Positions 44,165 through 54,352 of a stretch of 64,000 nt of DNA are shown piece by piece. Position 1 is the stretch's first letter; every line of letters begins with the position of its first letter. A program made the position numbers and the translations under genes. The DNA lies in the NCBI RefSeq assembly GCF_036227605.1, contig NZ_CP109487.1, positions 4,290,001-4,354,000 of the forward strand, read 5' to 3'. The DNA comes from Streptomyces sp. NBC_01439. Its GTDB lineage: Bacteria; Actinomycetota; Actinomycetes; Streptomycetales; Streptomycetaceae. The notes beneath the pieces were generated by a model. It saw only the letters and a program-made list of their open reading frames with translations. It was not told the origin of the DNA and ran no database searches.

Positions 44165-45858
44165 TCGCGCTCTCCTTCAAGGGTTTCTTCAACAGGATCA
44201 GACGCCGTGGGCGCCTGCTGGTGCAGCGTGGCGGCGAGGTCCGCCAACTCCTCCGGGAGCTTGGCGGACTCGCTGCGGCCCAGGCCCGCCATCTCCACGA
44301 CGGTCACGCCGTCCTTGCCCGCCACCGCGCGCACCCAGATCCGGCGGCGCTGGATGAACAGCGATCCGGCCAGGCCCGCGATGGCGGCGATCGCACCCGC
44401 GAGGGCCAGGCCGCTGCCGGGCTGGTGGGTGACGGAGAAGGTGGCCCAGCGCTCGATGCCCTCGAACTTCACGGTGCCCGCGCCGTTCGGCAGGGTCATC
44501 GTGTCGCCGGGCGCCAGCTTCTGCTTGAACTGCTGGCCCGACTCGTCCTTGAACATCTCCATCTTGGAGGTGTCGAGCCGGTAGACGTTCTGCGGCAGAC
44601 CCGAGTCCACGCCGAGGCTGCCGTGCCAGGCGTTGAGCATCAGCTGCGGGTTCAGGAGGGCGGGGAACTGCGAGAACATCGTCCCCATGCCCTCGCCGGC
44701 GAAGCTCGGCACGAAGACCGCGTTGAAGCCGAGCTGCTCCTTCTTGCCGTCCTTGTCCTTGTATCCGTCGGTGACCTTGACGGCTCCGGTGGAGGTGAGG
44801 TTGGCGTCCTGCGGGAGCACCGGGACGGCGTCCTTGAAGATCACCTTCCCGGTGGGGTCGGTCACCGAGAGGATCGGCGCGTAGCCGTGGCCGAGCAGGT
44901 AGACCTTGGACCCCTCGATCTCCAGGGGCTTGTTGACCTGGATCTCGCGCTTCTGCGGCGTTCCGTGGGCGCCCTCGCTGAGGGTGACGTACGCCTTGAA
45001 GTCGCGCGGGGTGCCCCGCTGCGGCCCGGTCATCTCGTAGGTGGCGTCGAAGCGGTCCAGCGTGAAGCTGAACGGCGGCAGGTCGTCCGGGTGGAAGAGC
45101 GTGCCGGGCTTGAAGTCGTCGTACTGGGTGAGCGTGTTCGAGAAGCCGGTGCCGCGCAGGACCAGCTTGCCGCCCTCGGACTTGAAGTACTGGCCCCAGG
45201 CGAAGGCCACCAGCATCACGATCAGCGCGACGTGGAAGATCAGGTTCCCGGCCTCGCGGAGGTAGCCCTTCTCCGCGGCAACGTGGCCGTTGCCCGCCTC
45301 GATGCGGAAGCGCTTCCCGCCGAGCAGCGTCCTCGCGTACGAGAGGACCTCGTCGGGGGTCCTGTCGGTGCGCCAGGTGGTGTGGGCCGGCAGCCGGTCG
45401 AGCCGCTTGGGGGCGGCCGGCGGGCGGCCGCGGAGCTGGCCGACGAACTGCCAGGCGCGCGGGACGATGCAGCCGATCAGCGAGATGAACAGCAGCAGGT
45501 AGATCGCGGAGAACCACACCGAGCTGTAGACGTCGAAGAGCTGGAACGCCTCCGCGACGCCGACGTAGGACGGGTTGTCCCGCTTCCATTCGGCGACCTT
45601 CATCGCGTCGACGTTGGTCTGCGGGACGAGGGAGCCGGGGATGGCGCCCAGGGACAGCAGGAAGAGCAGGATCAGCGCCACCCGCATGGAGGTGAGCTGC
45701 CGCCAGAACCAGCGGGCCCAGCCGATCACGCCGATGCCGACGGGACCGCTGTCCTCGACGGGTGCGGTGGAGAGCTGGGAGCCGGCCGCGGTCTCGGCGG
45801 GGTCCGCCGGTGCGGGCTCGGGCGATGCCTCGGTGGGCGCTTTGTCTGTCGTACTCAT
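44161..45858 (-). CDS. resB: Cytochrome c biogenesis protein ResB
   Basis: A 565-residue ResB/Ccs1-type protein: acidic Ala/Pro-rich N-terminus, membrane helices at about 55-75 and 105-130, a third near 195-215, a large extracytoplasmic domain (FDATYEMTGPQRGTPRDFKAYVTL ... GVDSGLPQNVYRLDTSKM), and a final helix. ATG 45858 is preferred over upstream in-frame starts. It is the partner of CcsB in system II maturation and lies 13 bases after ccdA. Confidence 0.9.
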   Translation of the reverse strand: MSTTDKAPTEASPEPAPADPAETAAGSQLSTAPVEDSGPVGIGVIGWARWFWRQLTSMRVALILLFLLSLGAIPGSLVPQTNVDAMKVAEWKRDNPSYVGVAEAFQLFDVYSSVWFSAIYLLLFISLIGCIVPRAWQFVGQLRGRPPAAPKRLDRLPAHTTWRTDRTPDEVLSYARTLLGGKRFRIEAGNGHVAAEKGYLREAGNLIFHVALIVMLVAFAWGQYFKSEGGKLVLRGTGFSNTLTQYDDFKPGTLFHPDDLPPFSFTLDRFDATYEMTGPQRGTPRDFKAYVTLSEGAHGTPQKREIQVNKPLEIEGSKVYLLGHGYAPILSVTDPTGKVIFKDAVPVLPQDANLTSTGAVKVTDGYKDKDGKKEQLGFNAVFVPSFAGEGMGTMFSQFPALLNPQLMLNAWHGSLGVDSGLPQNVYRLDTSKMEMFKDESGQQFKQKLAPGDTMTLPNGAGTVKFEGIERWATFSVTHQPGSGLALAGAIAAIAGLAGSLFIQRRRIWVRAVAGKDGVTVVEMAGLGRSESAKLPEELADLAATLHQQAPTASDPVEETLEGERE

Positions 45859-45871
45859 GTCCGTCGGTTCC

Positions 45872-46645
45872 TCAGATCCCCACCGTGAAGCCTTGGGTCC
45901 AGCTCCGCATGTCACCGACGATGCTGTCCCACAAACCTGTGACGAGCAGCAGGCCGGTGAGGACCAGCATGCCTCCGCCGATGCGCATCACCCATGCATA
46001 GTGCTGCTTCACCCAGCCGAATGCACCGAGCGCCTTGCGGAAGGCGATCGCGGCGATGATGAAGGGCACGCCGAGGCCCAGGCAGTAGACGACCGTCAGC
46101 AGGGCGCCGCGGCCGGCGCTCGCCTGATCGAGGGAGAGCGTGCTGACGGCGGCGAGGGTCGGGCCCATGCAGGGGGTCCAGCCGACGCCGAAGAGCACGC
46201 CGAGCAGCGGAGCGCCGAGCAGGCCCGCCGTCGGCTTCCGGTGGAAGCGGAACTCCCGCATCGTCAGGCCGGGGATCGCTCCCATGAAGAAGAGGCCCAT
46301 GAGGATCACCACGCCGCCCAGGACGCGGGAGATGATGTCGGTGTTCTCCCGGAGGGTCTGGCCGAAGTAGCCGAAGAGCGCGCCGGTGGAGACGAAGACG
46401 GCGGTGAAGCCGGCGATGAACAGCAGCGCACCCGCCAGCATCCGCCCGCGGCGGGCCTCGGCGAGGTCGGCGCCGCTGACGCCGGTCACGTAGGAGAGGT
46501 AGCCGGGGACCAGCGGCAGGACGCAGGGCGAGAAGAAGGAGACGAGTCCCGCGAGGAGCGCGATCGGCATCGCCAGCAGCAGTGCGCCGTTCAGGACCGT
46601 CTCGTTCACACCCGTGGCCTCGGCGGCGAGGACGTACTCGACCAC
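45872..46645 (-). CDS. ccdA: Thiol-disulfide interchange membrane protein CcdA
   Basis: A 257-residue six-helix membrane protein that carries electrons to extracytoplasmic thioredoxins. The two redox cysteines are in [13 protein letters not shown] (C41) and WTPCMGPTL. It reduces the ResA-like protein encoded just upstream. GTG 46645 lies 4 bases after the upstream stop, so the two are coupled. Confidence 0.92.
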   Translation of the reverse strand: MVEYVLAAEATGVNETVLNGALLLAMPIALLAGLVSFFSPCVLPLVPGYLSYVTGVSGADLAEARRGRMLAGALLFIAGFTAVFVSTGALFGYFGQTLRENTDIISRVLGGVVILMGLFFMGAIPGLTMREFRFHRKPTAGLLGAPLLGVLFGVGWTPCMGPTLAAVSTLSLDQASAGRGALLTVVYCLGLGVPFIIAAIAFRKALGAFGWVKQHYAWVMRIGGGMLVLTGLLLVTGLWDSIVGDMRSWTQGFTVGI

Positions 46646-46649
46646 GAGG

Positions 46650-47276
46650 TCACTGCTCCGCGAGGACGGGGTCGATCATCGAACGCAGATTGTCCTCGCC
46701 GAGGGGGGCCAGGGTGCGTGCCGCGATCTTGCCCTCCCGGTCCAGGACGAGCGTGGAGGGGATGGCGTTCGGGTTGAGGCTGCCCTTGGGGAAGCGGAGC
46801 AGCAGCTTGCCGTCCGGGTCGTAGAGGCTCGGGTAGGTGATCCCGAAGGTCTCCTCGAAGGAGGCGGCGTTCTGCTTGCTGTTGTCGCGGACGTTGACGC
46901 CCACGAAGACGACGTCCTTGCCGGCGTCCGCGAGCTCCTTGGACACCTTCGCGAAGGCCGGGGCCTCGCCACGGCACGGCGGGCACCAGGAGCCCCACAC
47001 ATTGAGGACGACGACCTTGCCCTTGAGGGTCGTCGTGTCGAGGCTCTTGCCCTCGACGGTCTCGCCGTCGAGCTTGGGGGCCTCGGTGCGCTCGCCCTTG
47101 GCGGAGGTGGAGATGCCGCTCGCGCCCGTGACGTAGTTGCCGCCGGAACCGGTCGGCTTGCCGCTGTCCGAACCGCTGCACGCCGTGAGCGTGAGGGCGC
47201 CGGCGACGGTCACCGCGGTCAGCAGGAGGGTGCGGCCGCTGGGTGAGCGGCGTCGGGGGGCGCGGCTAAGGCTCAT
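46650..47276 (-). CDS. resA: ResA-like TlpA family thioredoxin lipoprotein
   Basis: A 208-residue lipoprotein: signal peptide to lipobox LTAC (C33), then a thioredoxin-fold domain with active site WCPPC (C98, C101). It keeps apocytochrome c haem-binding cysteines reduced. Followed by ccdA, resB and ccsB in one run, the complete system II set. ATG 47276. Confidence 0.92.
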   Translation of the reverse strand: MSLSRAPRRRSPSGRTLLLTAVTVAGALTLTACSGSDSGKPTGSGGNYVTGASGISTSAKGERTEAPKLDGETVEGKSLDTTTLKGKVVVLNVWGSWCPPCRGEAPAFAKVSKELADAGKDVVFVGVNVRDNSKQNAASFEETFGITYPSLYDPDGKLLLRFPKGSLNPNAIPSTLVLDREGKIAARTLAPLGEDNLRSMIDPVLAEQ

Positions 47277-47354
47277 GTGAAAAGTTTCGCATGAGCAATT
47301 CGCGGATTTTCCGCACCCCCCGGCCGGGAGTCAATGCCCTGGTCAGGCGATGGT

Positions 47355-48599
47355 TCAGGCGGCGGTCATGTACGCGCTCCAGCCGCCGGCCGGTGGCTGG
47401 CCGGGGCCCAGGCCCCGGAGCCTGGCGAGCACCTTGGGGTCCTGGACCTCCAGCCAGTCGGTGAACTGCCGGAACGATACGAGCCGTACATCCCTTTTGT
47501 CCGCCATACCCTTGAGCGCCTCCTCGACGGCGTCCATGTAGATGCCGCCGTTCCACTCCTCGAAGTGGTTGCCGATGAACAGGGGTGCTCGGTTGGTCTC
47601 GTAGGCCCGCCGGAAGCCGCCCAGGTAGGTGGCCGTGGCCTGGGTGCGCCACCCCGGGTAGTGGGCGGGCACGCCCCTCGTCGTGCTCTTCGACTGGTTG
47701 GCCAAGATGTTGTAGTCCATCGAGAGGACCTCGAAGGAGTGCCCGGGGAACGGCAGGGACTGCAGCGGCAGGTCCCAGACGCCGGACCTGCGCACCGGCC
47801 AGACCTGGAGGCCGCCGGGAGAGCTGGAGTCGTAGCGCCAGCCCAGCCGCTGGGCCATCGGCAGCAGGGCGTCCCGGCCGAGGAGGCAGGGGGTGCGGGC
47901 GCCCTTCAGCTCCTTGCCGTAGTCGAAGGGCAGGGGTTCGAGGTCTGTGAATCCGGTGTTCGTGCGCCAGTTGGTGACGAACGACACGGCCTGGTCGATC
48001 TCGCTCTGCCAGTCGTCCGGCGTCCACCTGCCGACCGAGCCGGAGCCGGCGCAGAAGTGGCCGTTGAAGTGGGTGCCCACCTCGTGCCCGTCGAGCCAGG
48101 CCTGACGGACGCAGCCGAGGGTGGAGCGGACGTTCTCGTCCTTGAGGTAGCCGATGTCCGAGGCCCCGACGGGGTTGTTCGGCGGCCGGTAGAGGTGCCG
48201 CTTCGACTCGGGCAGCAGATAGATGCCGGAGAGGAAGAAGGTCATGGACGCGCCGTGGTCCTTGGCGAGCTTGAGGAAGCGCGGGAAGAGACCGTTGCCG
48301 ATCTCCCCCGCGCCGTCCCAGCTGAAGACGACGAACTGGGGCGGGGTCTCGCCCGGCTGGAGCGGCACGGGCGCGTCCGGCTGGTTCGGCTGCGGGCCGG
48401 TGTCGGCGGTGGAGCCGTCACCGATGGGCCTGGCCGCCGGCTTCTCGCCGGGCTTCGGGTTCTTCGGGTTCCTGGCGGGTCCGGGAGCGCCGGGACCGGA
48501 CGTGTCCGGTGCGCCGCAGCCCGCGGTTCCCACCGCGGCGGCCGCACCGAGCCCCAGTCCCAGCAACCCCCTCCGACTGACTCCCCTGATGTCGCGCAT
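47355..48599 (-). CDS. Tat-exported polysaccharide deacetylase-like lipoprotein
   Basis: A 414-residue protein. The N-terminus has a twin-arginine signal SRRGLLGLGLG and possible lipobox TAGC. The mature part looks like a NodB-type deacetylase fold: FVVFSWDGAGEIGNG (catalytic Asp), HEVGTHFNGHFC (metal-binding His pair) and LGWRYDSSSPGG. ATG 48599 is preferred, as the upstream extension lacks signal features. It lies within the hemL-resA run; its role there is unknown. Confidence 0.8.
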   Translation of the reverse strand: MRDIRGVSRRGLLGLGLGAAAAVGTAGCGAPDTSGPGAPGPARNPKNPKPGEKPAARPIGDGSTADTGPQPNQPDAPVPLQPGETPPQFVVFSWDGAGEIGNGLFPRFLKLAKDHGASMTFFLSGIYLLPESKRHLYRPPNNPVGASDIGYLKDENVRSTLGCVRQAWLDGHEVGTHFNGHFCAGSGSVGRWTPDDWQSEIDQAVSFVTNWRTNTGFTDLEPLPFDYGKELKGARTPCLLGRDALLPMAQRLGWRYDSSSPGGLQVWPVRRSGVWDLPLQSLPFPGHSFEVLSMDYNILANQSKSTTRGVPAHYPGWRTQATATYLGGFRRAYETNRAPLFIGNHFEEWNGGIYMDAVEEALKGMADKRDVRLVSFRQFTDWLEVQDPKVLARLRGLGPGQPPAGGWSAYMTAA

Positions 48600-48776
48600 G
48601 TCACCGTCCCCACTGTCGATCACCCATACCGACCTGAAGCCCATATAAACGGACAATCAGATGAGATATGCGAGCTGACACGGTGATTCCCGCGCGACCC
48701 CTCTTTAGTTGGGCAGAAACGTAACGCCCCGTAACAGTCGGTCGATCAAGACCCGATCAGGGAGCCGCGCCTCCGA

Positions 48777-49475
48777 TCAGGCGCCGAACGCCTTGGACGC
48801 ACCCTTCACCGGCTTGGCCCCGGCCAGCAGATGGGCCGGGACCAGGTCCCGGGCCGGCTCGCTGTAGCCCACCGACACCAGCTTGTCGCCCTGGAAGGTG
48901 AAGGAGGTCATCGAGGCCAACGTGCACTGCCGGCGCCGCGGGTCGTGCCACAGCCGGCGCTTCTCCGCGAAGCTGCGCACGATCCAGATCGGCAGCTGGT
49001 GGCTGACCGCCACCGCCTCACGACCGCGGGCCGCGTCGCGCGCCGCCTCCAGCGCGCTCATCATCCGGACCACCTGCTCGACGTACGGCTCGCCCCAGGA
49101 CGGCTTGAACGGGTTCGTCAGGTGCTTCCAGTTGCCGGGCTTGCGCAGCGCGCCGTCACCGACACCGAAGGTCTTGCCCTCGAAGACGTTCTCCGCCTCC
49201 AGCAACCGCGCGTCGGTCGCCAGGTCCAGGCCGTGGACCTTGGCGATCGGCTCCGCCGTCTCCTGCGCGCGCTCCAACGGGGAGGACACCACGTAGGCGA
49301 TGTCCCGGCCCTTCAGGTGCTCGGCGACCCGGTCCGCCATCTGCCGGCCCAGCTCGGACAGGTGGTAGCCGTCACGGCGCCCGTAGAGCACGCCCTCGGG
49401 GTTGTGCACCTCCCCGTGGCGCACCAGGTGCACGACGGTGAGCTCGGGCGTGGCGGGCGTGGCGCTGTTGCTCAT
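48777..49475 (-). CDS. Histidine phosphatase family protein
   Basis: A 232-residue phosphoglycerate-mutase-like phosphatase. The catalytic RHG is R19-H20-G21, with a second conserved His in VSHQLPIW (about 164). Substrate unknown. Its ATG overlaps the hemL stop (ATGA), so it is translated with hemL. Confidence 0.9.
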   Translation of the reverse strand: MSNSATPATPELTVVHLVRHGEVHNPEGVLYGRRDGYHLSELGRQMADRVAEHLKGRDIAYVVSSPLERAQETAEPIAKVHGLDLATDARLLEAENVFEGKTFGVGDGALRKPGNWKHLTNPFKPSWGEPYVEQVVRMMSALEAARDAARGREAVAVSHQLPIWIVRSFAEKRRLWHDPRRRQCTLASMTSFTFQGDKLVSVGYSEPARDLVPAHLLAGAKPVKGASKAFGA

Positions 49476-50794
49476 GCGGTGGCCTCCGCGGCGGCTCGGG
49501 CGGCGGCCGGCAGCGCCGCCGCGATGCGCTCGATCGCCTTCTCGTCGTGGGCGGTGGAGACGAACCAGGACTCGAAGGCGGACGGCGGCAGGTAGACGCC
49601 CTGCGCCAGCATCGAGTGGAAGAACCCGTTGAAGCGGAAGCTCTCCTGCTTCTTGGCGTCATCGTAGTTGCGCACCTCGTCCTCGGTGAAGAAGACGGAG
49701 AACATGTTGGACGCGGTCTGCAGCCGGTGCGCCACGCCCTCCTTGGCGAGCGCGCCGGTGACCAGGCCCTGGATCTCCTTCGAGACCGCGTCGACCTTCT
49801 CGTACGCGGCCGCGTCCAGCAGCCGCAGCTGCGCGAGACCGGCGGCGGTGGCGATCGGGTTACCGGAGAGCGTACCGGCCTGGTAGACGGGGCCGGCGGG
49901 GGCCAGGTGGCCCATCACGTCGGCGCGGCCGCCGAAGGCCGCGGCGGGGAAGCCGCCGCCCATGACCTTGCCGAAGGTCATCAGGTCGGGCTTGACCCCG
50001 TCGACGCCGAACCAGCCGGCGCGGCTCGTGCGGAAGCCCGTCATGACCTCGTCGGAGATGTAGAGCGCGCCGTTCTCCCGGCACAGGTCGGCGAGCCCCT
50101 GGTTGAAGCCCTCGGCGGGGGTCACCACGCCCATGTTGCCGGGCGCGGCCTCAGTGATCACACAGGCGATCTCGCCCGGGTGCGCTGCGAAGGCCGCCCG
50201 TACCGCTTCGAGGTCGTTGTAGGGCAGGACGATCGTGTCGCCGGCCTGCGCACCCGTCACACCGGGGGTGTCCGGAAGCGCGAAAGTCGCCAAACCGGAA
50301 CCGGCGGCGGCCAGCAGAGCGTCCACGTGACCGTGGTAGCAGCCGGCGAACTTCACGACCTTGGCGCGACCGGTGAACCCACGGGCCAGCCGGATCGCCG
50401 ACATGGTCGCCTCCGTCCCGGAGGAGACCAGGCGGACCTGCTCCACGGGCTCGATGCGCGCGACGATCTCCTCGGCGAGCGCCACCTCTCCCTCACCGGG
50501 CGTACCGAAGGAGGTACCGCGGGCGACGGCCGCCTGGACGGCCTCAATCACCTCGGGGTGCGAATGACCGAGGATCATCGGCCCCCACGAGCACACGAGG
50601 TCGACGTACTCACGCCCGTCGGCATCGGTGAGGTACGGACCGGTCCCGGACACCATGAACCGGGGCGTACCGCCCACGGCGCGGAAGGCGCGCACGGGGG
50701 AGTTCACGCCGCCGGGGGTCACGAGGGAGGCGCGCTCGAAGAGCGTCTGCGAAACTGGGGCTTCATACGGGTACGGGTAGCTCACACCAGCCAT
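49472..50794 (-). CDS. hemL: Glutamate-1-semialdehyde 2,1-aminomutase
   Basis: A 440-residue PLP enzyme making 5-aminolevulinate, the first dedicated tetrapyrrole precursor. Hallmarks are [33 protein letters not shown], and the PLP lysine in [18 protein letters not shown] 50794. It heads a minus-strand run that continues with a phosphatase and, after a gap, the cytochrome c maturation genes. Confidence 0.95.
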   Translation of the reverse strand: MAGVSYPYPYEAPVSQTLFERASLVTPGGVNSPVRAFRAVGGTPRFMVSGTGPYLTDADGREYVDLVCSWGPMILGHSHPEVIEAVQAAVARGTSFGTPGEGEVALAEEIVARIEPVEQVRLVSSGTEATMSAIRLARGFTGRAKVVKFAGCYHGHVDALLAAAGSGLATFALPDTPGVTGAQAGDTIVLPYNDLEAVRAAFAAHPGEIACVITEAAPGNMGVVTPAEGFNQGLADLCRENGALYISDEVMTGFRTSRAGWFGVDGVKPDLMTFGKVMGGGFPAAAFGGRADVMGHLAPAGPVYQAGTLSGNPIATAAGLAQLRLLDAAAYEKVDAVSKEIQGLVTGALAKEGVAHRLQTASNMFSVFFTEDEVRNYDDAKKQESFRFNGFFHSMLAQGVYLPPSAFESWFVSTAHDEKAIERIAAALPAAARAAAEATA

Positions 50795-50927
50795 GGTCTC
50801 AGAGGCCGCGACAGACTTGCGGGCGGGCGTTTCACCGCGTCGCCGCGGGGGAGGTCACTGCCATGATGATCAGGCTGCGTGGCGGGGGCCGCGGGGCCGG
50901 GGCGAGCAAGACCAGTCGGGTGGAGAT

Positions 50928-51527
50928 ATGCAACGCGGTGGTGGACCGGGCGAGGGTACGGACGGCCTCGATCCGCAGCGCGCCCGCGAGGCCCGCCGCC
51001 GGGGCAAGCACCGCCGCCACGGCATGGAGGCGGCCGACGCCGCCCCCGGACCTGCGACCCCGCCCGAAGACCTGCCCAAAGGCCGCGGCATGGGAGTGAC
51101 GTACAAGTACTTCGGCGCCCCCGACGGCGCCACGGCGGCCCGGGTCCCGGTCACGATGCGGCCGGAGGAGCTCGGCGGCGACGAGCTCGGCATGGGCGGC
51201 CTCTTCACCAAGATCAAGCCGGAAACGGTGGCCGCGATGGTCCTGACCGGCATCGAAGGCATACCCCTCCACAAGGTGCCCCCGCTGGAGCTGGTCGTCC
51301 TCCACCCCGACTACGCGGTGGTCAAGCTCCCGATGACCGTGGTCGACCCGCTGCGCGGGATCGGCGAGGAATCGGTGGGCGCGGCGGCCTTCATCTGGTC
51401 CACGGTCCCGGACCGCGGCGGCCCGAGCGACGCCTTCAACGTCTACCAGCTGCTCCACGAGTGGCAGGATTTCAGCCACCGCCTCCACGAGGCCGGCCAC
51501 CAGCCGTACTGCCTGGTCTGGCCCTGA
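50928..51527 (+). CDS. Conserved hypothetical protein; 3' end duplicated at 57.9 kb
   Basis: A 199-residue soluble protein with a conserved core from MGVTYKYFGAPDGATAARVPVTMRPEELGG to HEWQDFSHRLHEAGHQPYCLVWP. No known fold recognised. The start is uncertain: ATG 50928 has GGAG close by, but ATG 51024 or 51090 would also keep the conserved core. The final 24 codons and stop recur almost exactly at 57857-57930, marking the left boundary of a 6.4-kb segment. Divergent from hemL. Confidence 0.72.
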   Translation: MQRGGGPGEGTDGLDPQRAREARRRGKHRRHGMEAADAAPGPATPPEDLPKGRGMGVTYKYFGAPDGATAARVPVTMRPEELGGDELGMGGLFTKIKPETVAAMVLTGIEGIPLHKVPPLELVVLHPDYAVVKLPMTVVDPLRGIGEESVGAAAFIWSTVPDRGGPSDAFNVYQLLHEWQDFSHRLHEAGHQPYCLVWP

Positions 51528-51529
51528 CC
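51456..51529 (+). repeat. 74-bp direct repeat, left copy (gene 3' end)
   Basis: CACGAGTGGCAGGATTTCAG through the stop codon and two more bases matches 57857-57930 at 72 of 74 positions, same orientation. Here it is the true end of the gene at 50928. Confidence 0.88.
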
Positions 51530-52440
51530 TGGCCTTTCGTCAGCCGCGGGCGGCCCTCTGAGAGGCCTTCCCGGCCGCGCGGGCCTGGACCAGCGGGCCC
51601 CGCCCGTCGAGGGCGAGCGCGATCGGGCGGACCATGACGAGGCTGACCGGCTGCTGGACGGCGCCGGGTGGTGTTCACCCGATCCGGCGGCCTCCTTGGC
51701 CAGGCCGAGGAGTTCGGCGAAGGCCCACTCACGCCCGGCGCCGGAGAACGTCACCGTCTCGGCGTCTTGGTCCACCCGAGCGCGGGGCACGGTGACCCGA
51801 TGAACTGGACGATGCCCCGCCGGTTCTCCAGCGGGTCAACTGCCGTACGCGTTTGGACGGATGGGCCAGAAGGCATGGCCATTCCGGGAACACGGCCAGG
51901 TTTATGGCCACGCTGGGATCCGGGCTCTGCGAACGGTCGAGGGATGGTGATGATGACCACGAACGAGGGCGACGGCGTGGAACCGATCGGGCCGTTGCTG
52001 CGGCGCATGCGGATGGCCGGCGGGCGCACGCACGAGGGGCTGGCGACCGATCTCCCGCCCGGACCACGCCGCGCAGGACGGCGCGCTGGAAGTGCCAGGT
52101 CAGCCCGAAACCGATGCGACGTTCATCGATCGATTGGTATGCACCCAGCAGCACGGCCACAGCGGCGACCACCAAGACGACCTTGAGCGGACCTGGCAGC
52201 AGGCGGATCTTTCGGTCTGACCTTGCGATTCCTCCGGCACCTTGCTGGACCGGATACTCGTCGCGAACCCGTCAAGCCTCGGCCCTTAAAGGGGTGGCCC
52301 GCCTTCCGACGCTGACACACAGGGGCGGGGCGTCATCCGTGTGCCTCGCTTCGCGGTCGACATGATGCAGACCGTCGCGGCGCGTGTCAGCGTGAACGAA
52401 GGGGGAATCCGTACCCCACGCATGAAGAGGAGTCACCGTC
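51528..52440. other. Gene debris region at the left of the 6.4-kb segment
   Basis: Apart from the frameshifted gene, it contains the start of an XRE-type regulator (51944-52050, GPLLRRMRMAGGRTHEGLA) cut off near 52050, and on the minus strand a piece of a membrane protein (about 52052-52271, KVVLVVAAVAVLLGAYQSIDE) with neither start nor stop. These three pieces meet without intact genes, so the region has undergone several deletions. Confidence 0.5.
51540..51790 (-). pseudogene. Frameshifted small gene, unknown family
   Basis: From GTG 51790 the frame reads MPRARVDQDAETVTFSGAGR and on through EWAFAELLGLAKEAAGSGEHHP, then loses sense. A second frame a base off continues VQQPVSLVMVRPIALALDGR and ends ARAAGKASQRAARG plus TGA at 51540. 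Joined, they form a plausible 83-residue protein, so one frameshift near 51665 probably broke it. No family recognised. Confidence 0.4.
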
Positions 52441-52641
52441 ATGGACGGTAGGCAGGACAAGCGCCAGGAACCGGGCAAGGGACGCGAGGCGCAGGAACAC
52501 CGTCGTCCCGGCGACCCTGCGCAGCCCCAGCCGGGCAAGGCATCCCGCGAGAAGGGACAGAAGTCCGGCCCGAAGGAGACCTCGCGCCGCCGCGAGGACG
52601 ACCTGTTGCGCGAAGAGGACCTGCACGACGAGGGGCTCTGA
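52441..52641 (+). CDS. Small, highly charged hydrophilic protein
   Basis: A 66-residue protein, over half Lys/Arg/Glu/Asp/Gln, with no hydrophobic core (MDGRQDKRQEPGKGREAQEH ... REEDLHDEGL); likely disordered. AAGAGGAG precedes ATG 52441 at good spacing, which supports it as real. Such stress-related hydrophilic proteins are frequent in Streptomyces; function unknown. Confidence 0.6.
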   Translation: MDGRQDKRQEPGKGREAQEHRRPGDPAQPQPGKASREKGQKSGPKETSRRREDDLLREEDLHDEGL

Positions 52642-52673
52642 CCGGCGCACCGCTCGGCCACTCGGGACTCCGG

Positions 52674-53171
52674 TCAGCCCGCCGCCTCGGCGGCGCCGTC
52701 CTCAGGTTCGGGTGTGGTGGCGATGAGGATCTGAGTGGCCTGCGTGATGTTGTCGGCGCGGACAGCGCGGGCCATCGCTTCGCGGGCGGCGTCGGCGGTG
52801 GTGTCCGGGGGGACCACCAGTAGGGCGAAGTGGTCGTTGTGGCCGCGAGTGACGAGGACCGTGTCGTCGCCGACGGGGTCGGCGTCGAGGTGCACGACCT
52901 GGCCGTCGATGACCAGACGGGTCGGGACGTCCTGCCAGGCGGAGGTGTCCAGGCCGACCCGCGTGATGGGCCCGAGGTGCGCGGTCAGTGCCGTGATCAG
53001 TGCGGGCAGCTCGATCGTGACGTCCCTGGAGCGCGGCCACCAGGCGCCGTCCAGGAGCCCTTGGCGGGACCGTGTGGTTTCCAGCCGGAGCAGGGCGGCG
53101 CCCGGCTTGACCGCTTGGTGGATGGCGTCCGGGAGGAGCTTCAAAGGGTCGGGGTTGTCGGATGCGGCCAT
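52674..53171 (-). CDS. DUF5994 family protein, copy 1
   Basis: A 165-residue protein with the DUF5994 pattern LDGAWWPRSRDVTIELPALITAL (about 40-62) and TRVGLDTSAWQDVPTRLVIDGQVVHL. ATG 53171. It is divergent from a second DUF5994 gene and shares DGAWWP.SRD and the ITRV...W..VP core with it. Function unknown. Confidence 0.78.
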   Translation of the reverse strand: MAASDNPDPLKLLPDAIHQAVKPGAALLRLETTRSRQGLLDGAWWPRSRDVTIELPALITALTAHLGPITRVGLDTSAWQDVPTRLVIDGQVVHLDADPVGDDTVLVTRGHNDHFALLVVPPDTTADAAREAMARAVRADNITQATQILIATTPEPEDGAAEAAG

Positions 53172-53490
53172 GGTGATTCCGCCTGTCTCGTGGTGCGGCG
53201 GCACCCCGTTCGATGGCCGGCAGCGGCGTCGAAAAGGCTGTTGAGCTGTGGAACGTCTCCGTCGTTTCACGGTACTCCGCCCACCCGCACGGTGCGGCGC
53301 GGGGAACCGACTGCGCCGCGCTCTCCGTCTGCGCCGGAAAAATACCTGGTCAGAAGCGGCTTCCTGGATCGCGAACCGGAGTACGGTGAAGGGACCGGGA
53401 GTATTTCGCACACCCGCTCCCACGCGGACGTCGTTTCCGGCGATCACTGCACCGGGCCGTTCGCGAACGGTCCGGGGACGGGTCCGCGAC
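53172..53490. other. Divergent intergenic region of the DUF5994 pair
   Basis: A 319-bp region between the two divergent DUF5994 starts, holding both promoters. No firm -35/-10 pair or repeat found. The plus-strand gene has only a weak ribosome-binding site. Confidence 0.4.
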
Positions 53491-54063
53491 ATGACCAAGA
53501 CCCTCGACCGCGCTGCGCAGCCGGCTGTTGTCCTGCGCCCGGCCCGCCTGTCCCTCACCCCGAAGACCACCCTCGCAGGTCAGCTGGACGGCGCCTGGTG
53601 GCCGTACTCACGTGACCTCGAAGCCGAGCTCCCCGCTCTCGCCGCCGCTCTGGACGAGACCTGGGGGCGCATCACCCGCGTCAGCGTGAACCCCAGCCGC
53701 TGGCCGGTCGTCCCGCGCACGGTTGCCGTGGCCGGGCACCTGTTGCACGTGGGCTGGTTCACCGAACAGGACCCCGACAAGCTGATCCTGCTCTCCTACA
53801 CCGTCGGCCGCTGGGACCTCCTGGTCATCCCGCCCGAGACCGAGCCCGCGGCCGCGGCCCGGCTGATGGCCGCCGCCGCGATCCCGGGCAGCGTCCTGGC
53901 CGCAGACGTCCTGATGGCCAACGAGACCGTCATCGGGCGCGGCATCCGCGACGCCCGCCGCCGGGAAGCCACCTGGGAGGGCGAAGGCGGGGCCTGCATG
54001 TCCCCCTTCGGGGAGCCGATGGAACGAAGCGCCCTGCCGCTGCCGGGAAACGGCTGGAGGTGA
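53491..54063 (+). CDS. DUF5994 family protein, copy 2
   Basis: A 190-residue paralogue of copy 1 (LDGAWWPYSRDLEAELPALAAAL; ITRVSVNPSRWPVVPRTVAVAGHLLHVGWF), with a longer C-terminal tail. ATG 53491. The stop overlaps the next GTG (GTGA), starting a run of four small genes on this strand. Confidence 0.78.
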   Translation: MTKTLDRAAQPAVVLRPARLSLTPKTTLAGQLDGAWWPYSRDLEAELPALAAALDETWGRITRVSVNPSRWPVVPRTVAVAGHLLHVGWFTEQDPDKLILLSYTVGRWDLLVIPPETEPAAAARLMAAAAIPGSVLAADVLMANETVIGRGIRDARRREATWEGEGGACMSPFGEPMERSALPLPGNGWR

Positions 54064-54257
54064 GCTCCGTGGAGACCATCGTCCTCATCACGGTAATCAT
54101 CCTCATGATCGGCATCGGAATGCGCTGGATCCACCTGCTGAACGCCCAGCACGACGCACGGATCGAGGCCTACCGCTTCAGCGACCCCCTGCCGAGGCCT
54201 CCGGGCCTGCCGGACGACACCGGTCGTCGAGCCCACCACACGGGTGCCGACCGGTGA
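54060..54257 (+). CDS. Small single-span membrane protein
   Basis: A 65-residue protein: one membrane helix (about 5-25, TIVLITVIILMIGIGMRWI) and a polar tail with His and Pro. GTG 54060 overlaps the preceding stop, supporting translational coupling with DUF5994 copy 2. No known domain. Confidence 0.6.
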   Translation: MSSVETIVLITVIILMIGIGMRWIHLLNAQHDARIEAYRFSDPLPRPPGLPDDTGRRAHHTGADR

Positions 54258-54352
54258 GGAACAGACCGTCCTCCGACCGGGGGCAGCGGGCGGGACGCCT
54301 CGGCGCCCCGCTCCGCCGGCCTCTCACCCACTCAGAAAGGGAACACGCCTAC

